Assembly: GCA_964544295.1 (NCBI GenBank)
Contig: CAZJBJ010000042.1
Span: 1-23,357, forward strand
Origin: JAENVU01 sp964544295
GTDB taxonomy: Bacteria > Actinomycetota > Acidimicrobiia > IMCC26256 > JAENVU01
Length of the DNA: 23,357 nucleotides
Direction of reading: 5' to 3'
Under the pieces are notes generated by a model. That model made no database searches. It worked only from the letters and a program-made list of their open reading frames with translations, and was not told where the DNA came from. The position numbers and the translations under genes were made by a program. This document shows positions 21,067-23,357 of the stretch, piece by piece; the stretch's first letter is position 1, and each line of letters starts with the position of its first letter.

Positions 21067-23196
21067 ATGAACGCGCTCGCGCTGCGACTCGTGCCGTCGG
21101 CATCAGCGAGGCGGGCTCTGGCGTGGCTGATCCCCGTGGCCATCGTCGTGTTCGCGGTGACCGTCTGGCCCTACCCCGCTCCGCTCGGCGTCGTGCTCAT
21201 CGGCACGCTCGTCGGCGGGCGCATCGCCCTCATCGCCCTGGGGATCGCCCTCGTCCACCGCTCGAACCGCGTCATCAACTTCGCGGCTGCGGATCTCGGC
21301 GTCGCGCCGGCCACGCTCATGGTCGTGCTCGTGCTCGGGTTCAGCTGGAACTACTGGTTGGGCGTCGGCGTGGGTCTCGCCGGCGCGATCGTCGTGGGTG
21401 CGCTGGTCGAGATGTTGATCGTCCGCCGCTTCCGTACCTCACCTCGGCTGATCCTGACCGTCGCCACCATCGGGATCTCGCAACTCCTCCTCTTCGTGGC
21501 TTTGAGCATTCCCGGCTGGCTCGGGGGTGACACCCTGAGCGGACTCGGTCAACGCCTGACCCCGCCGTTCACCCTGAGCTGGACGTTCGGCGAGGTGATC
21601 TTCAACGCCAACGACATCCTGACGCTCGTCACGGTGCCCGCGTGTCTGATCGCGTTGACGTTGTTCCTGACCCGGTCGCAGACCGGGGTCGCCGTGCGCG
21701 CTGCGGCGGAGCGCTCCGATCGGGCGTCGATGCTCGGCATCCCGGTCGGGCGGATCCAGACGATCGTCTGGGTCATCGCGTCCACCCTCGCATTCATCGC
21801 CATCTTCCTGCGCGCCGGCACCGTCGGCCTCCCGATCGGCCAGGCGCTCGGCCCGGCGTTCCTGATCCAGGCCATCGGTGCGGCCGTGATCGGCAGTTTC
21901 GAACGTTTCCCGACCATCGCCGCCGCGGCCATCGGGATCGGGATTCTCGACCAGGCCAACACGTTCCAGCCCGGGAACCGCCCGGCGTTCAACGACGTGG
22001 CCCTGTTCCTCATCGTGCTCATCGCCTTGCTCTTCGCCAAGCGGGCGTCGAGCACCCGCGCGGGCGACGTGAGTTCCTGGCGGACCGTCGGGGAGATCCG
22101 CCGGGTTCCGCCGGAGCTCTCGCACCTCCCCGAGGTCCGGTACGCGTTCCTCGGCGTGGGCATCCTCGTCCTCGCGGCACTCGGCTTCCTTCCCTCCCTG
22201 CTGTCCGAATCCCAGATCGGGCTGGCGTCGGTGATCGCGATCTTCGCGGTCGTGGCGTTGTCGTTGGTCGTCCTCACCGGGTGGGCGGGCCAGGTGAGCC
22301 TCGGGCAGGTCGCCTTCATGGGGATCGGCGCGGCCGTCGGCGGCGCGTTGACGGCCAACGAGGGCCTCGACATCTCGCTGGCCATGCTGATCGCCGGGGT
22401 GGTCGGCGCGGTGATCGCGGTCGTCATCGGATACCCCGCCATCCGCCGCCGGGGACTGACCCTCGCGGTCATCACCTTGGCGTTCGCGCTGGTCACCCAG
22501 TCGTACCTGTTGAACCGCGAGTTCTTCGGAGGATGGTTGCCGGACTCGCGCATCGAACGGCCCGATCTCTTCGGCGTGATCAGCCTCCAGTCCGAACGCA
22601 GCTTCTTCTACTTCTCGCTCGTCGTCCTCCTGCTGATGATGATGGGCGCGCGCGGCATCCGGAACAGCCGCACCGGGCGCACGCTCGTTGCGGTGCGCGA
22701 GAACGAGAACGCGGCGCGCTCGTACGGCATCAACTCGATCCGGGCGACGGTGGCTGCATTCGCGATCTCCGGGTTCATGGCGGCGGTGGCCGGCGTCCTG
22801 TTCGTCCACCAACAGAACGGGCTCGGCACCGCGCCCTACGCTCCGAACGAGAGCCTCACGACGTTCTCGAGCGTCGTGATCGGCGGGATGGGATCGCTGC
22901 CCGGCGCGGTGCTCGGCGCCACCTACCAACGGGGAGGCCAGTACTTCCTGCCCGGCAACTGGGGTCTGATCGCGAGCAGCGTGGGGCTGCTCGCGATCCT
23001 GCTGATCCTGCCCGGTGGTCTCGCCGCAGGACTGGTACGGCTCCGCGACGCCTACCTCCGGTGGGTCGCCAACCGCCGGGACATCCTCGTCCCGAGCCTG
23101 GTCGCCGATCGCCGGGTCGAACTCGCCGAGATCGAGCCGGAACCGCTTCCCGACGCGAACCGGCCGCTCCCCACCGTGACGCGGGAGGCGAGCTGA
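21067..23196 (+). CDS. Fused branched-chain amino acid-type ABC transporter permease (LivH-LivM)
   Basis: A 709-aa inner-membrane protein joining both permease halves of a Liv-type importer. The LivH half (about 1-320) has ALVHRSNRVINFAAADLGV (family signature around FA.GD/AADLG), TSPRLILTVATIGISQLLLF and GVAVRAAAERSDRASMLGIPVGRIQTIVW, the cytosolic EAA-like loop that contacts the ATPase. A polar linker (about 325-365) leads to the LivM half (about 366-665): VVLTGWAGQVSLGQVAFMGIGAAVGGALTA, RRRGLTLAVITLAFALV, GRTLVAVRENENAARSYGINSIRATVAAFAISGFMAAVAG (second EAA loop), and TTFSSVVIGGMGSLPGAVLGA. The C-terminal 40 residues are cytosolic. In-frame TTG 21049 and GTG 21061 are alternative starts. 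A TAGGTT hexamer lies near 21006. Its stop overlaps the next ATG (TGATG). The substrate is unknown, but catabolic neighbours suggest an organic acid rather than an amino acid. Confidence 0.92.
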   Translation: MNALALRLVPSASARRALAWLIPVAIVVFAVTVWPYPAPLGVVLIGTLVGGRIALIALGIALVHRSNRVINFAAADLGVAPATLMVVLVLGFSWNYWLGVGVGLAGAIVVGALVEMLIVRRFRTSPRLILTVATIGISQLLLFVALSIPGWLGGDTLSGLGQRLTPPFTLSWTFGEVIFNANDILTLVTVPACLIALTLFLTRSQTGVAVRAAAERSDRASMLGIPVGRIQTIVWVIASTLAFIAIFLRAGTVGLPIGQALGPAFLIQAIGAAVIGSFERFPTIAAAAIGIGILDQANTFQPGNRPAFNDVALFLIVLIALLFAKRASSTRAGDVSSWRTVGEIRRVPPELSHLPEVRYAFLGVGILVLAALGFLPSLLSESQIGLASVIAIFAVVALSLVVLTGWAGQVSLGQVAFMGIGAAVGGALTANEGLDISLAMLIAGVVGAVIAVVIGYPAIRRRGLTLAVITLAFALVTQSYLLNREFFGGWLPDSRIERPDLFGVISLQSERSFFYFSLVVLLLMMMGARGIRNSRTGRTLVAVRENENAARSYGINSIRATVAAFAISGFMAAVAGVLFVHQQNGLGTAPYAPNESLTTFSSVVIGGMGSLPGAVLGATYQRGGQYFLPGNWGLIASSVGLLAILLILPGGLAAGLVRLRDAYLRWVANRRDILVPSLVADRRVELAEIEPEPLPDANRPLPTVTREAS

Positions 23197-23357
23197 TGGC
23201 CACCGCCACGACACCCGCGCCCGTCGGACGGGTCCGACGTTGGTTCAGGTCGCTGGGTGGCGGCGCCCCGCTCTATCCGCTGTTCGTCCTGTTCGGGCTC
23301 ACCCTCGTCGACCAGCTCGACAAGACGGCGTTCCGGATCCTGCTCCCCGACATCGCC
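23196..23357 (+). CDS. MFS-like membrane transporter, N-terminal fragment cut by the window end
   Basis: The first 54 codons of a gene that continues past the window. A basic, Ala/Thr/Pro-rich N-terminus (about 1-24, then GRVRRWFRSLGGGAPL) precedes the first hydrophobic helix YPLFVLFGLTLVDQLDKTAFRILLPDIA. The VDxLDxxAFxxLLPxIA-type pattern at the end of TM1 is typical of major facilitator superfamily proteins. Its ATG shares a base with the stop of the LivH-LivM fusion, so it is co-translated with it. Such coupling is unusual for an MFS protein; the rest of the gene may show an added domain such as the missing Liv ATPase. The family call rests on one helix. Confidence 0.65.
   Translation, partial: MATATTPAPVGRVRRWFRSLGGGAPLYPLFVLFGLTLVDQLDKTAFRILLPDIA

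Noticed and set aside
21439..23214. 591-aa minus-strand open frame opposite the Liv permease
   Set aside because: It is almost purely charged (Asp/Glu/Arg/Gln) with no domain; it is the antisense image of hydrophobic membrane-protein codons.
1..23357. CRISPR array, tRNA/rRNA genes, insertion sequence or phage remnants
   Set aside because: No spaced direct repeats, cloverleaf-like sequences, transposase or integrase motifs were seen on either strand.

Overview
The window is 23.4 kb of very GC-rich DNA with tightly packed genes, several 1-bp (TGATG) and 4-bp (ATGA) gene overlaps, many GTG starts and abundant LLM/F420-type, FadD-type and thioesterase genes. This points to a high-GC Actinomycetota, plausibly of the Acidimicrobiia type. 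That placement is inferred from style and gene content; no rRNA or other marker gene is present. I count 22 protein genes (the last cut by the window end), no RNA genes, no CRISPR array and no insertion sequence.

Layout. 7-801: an unassigned protein built from two ferredoxin-like halves. 809-3781: a GntR/FCD regulator divergent from a three-gene operon (fumarylacetoacetate hydrolase-type enzyme, two-domain extradiol dioxygenase-type VOC protein, split-barrel flavin-type protein), which looks like an aromatic ring-cleavage module. 3836-4545: two overlapping DUF202 membrane proteins. 4558-9089 (minus): an operon of one aldehyde dehydrogenase followed by three different luciferase-like (LLM) oxidoreductases. 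A KstR-like palindrome lies at its promoter. 9090-9287: a divergent intergenic region holding a perfect 21-bp-arm inverted repeat. 9288-10124: a MOSC protein. 10125-12442 (minus): an acyl-CoA ligase followed by an isochorismatase-fold protein that has lost its catalytic cysteine. 12697-13536: an unassigned four-TM membrane protein. 13558-16360 (minus): a D-aminoacylase-like amidohydrolase followed by a DUF2817 (M14-like) zinc peptidase. 16456-17301 (minus): a double-hotdog thioesterase, divergent from 17390-19416, a FadD3-like HIP-CoA ligase with a PaaI-type thioesterase. 19472-20976: a TetR regulator overlapping a haloalkane dehalogenase. 21067-23357: a fused LivH-LivM permease overlapping the start of an MFS-like membrane protein that runs off the end.

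Taken together this is a catabolic region: uptake (Liv-type permease), CoA activation (two ligases), CoA release (two thioesterases), ring cleavage, aldehyde oxidation, flavin/F420 oxidoreductions and dehalogenation. Each small unit has its own regulator or operator-like palindrome. The FadD3 homologue and the KstR-like site hint at steroid or terpenoid-like substrates, but no complete steroid pathway is visible here.

For regulation, five genes (GntR, aldehyde dehydrogenase, 563-aa ligase, 281-aa thioesterase, TetR) have a TAnnnT hexamer ending 6-8 nt before the start codon and no clear Shine-Dalgarno sequence. This suggests leaderless or near-leaderless transcripts. The nonamer TAGCCTCCG recurs upstream of three genes.
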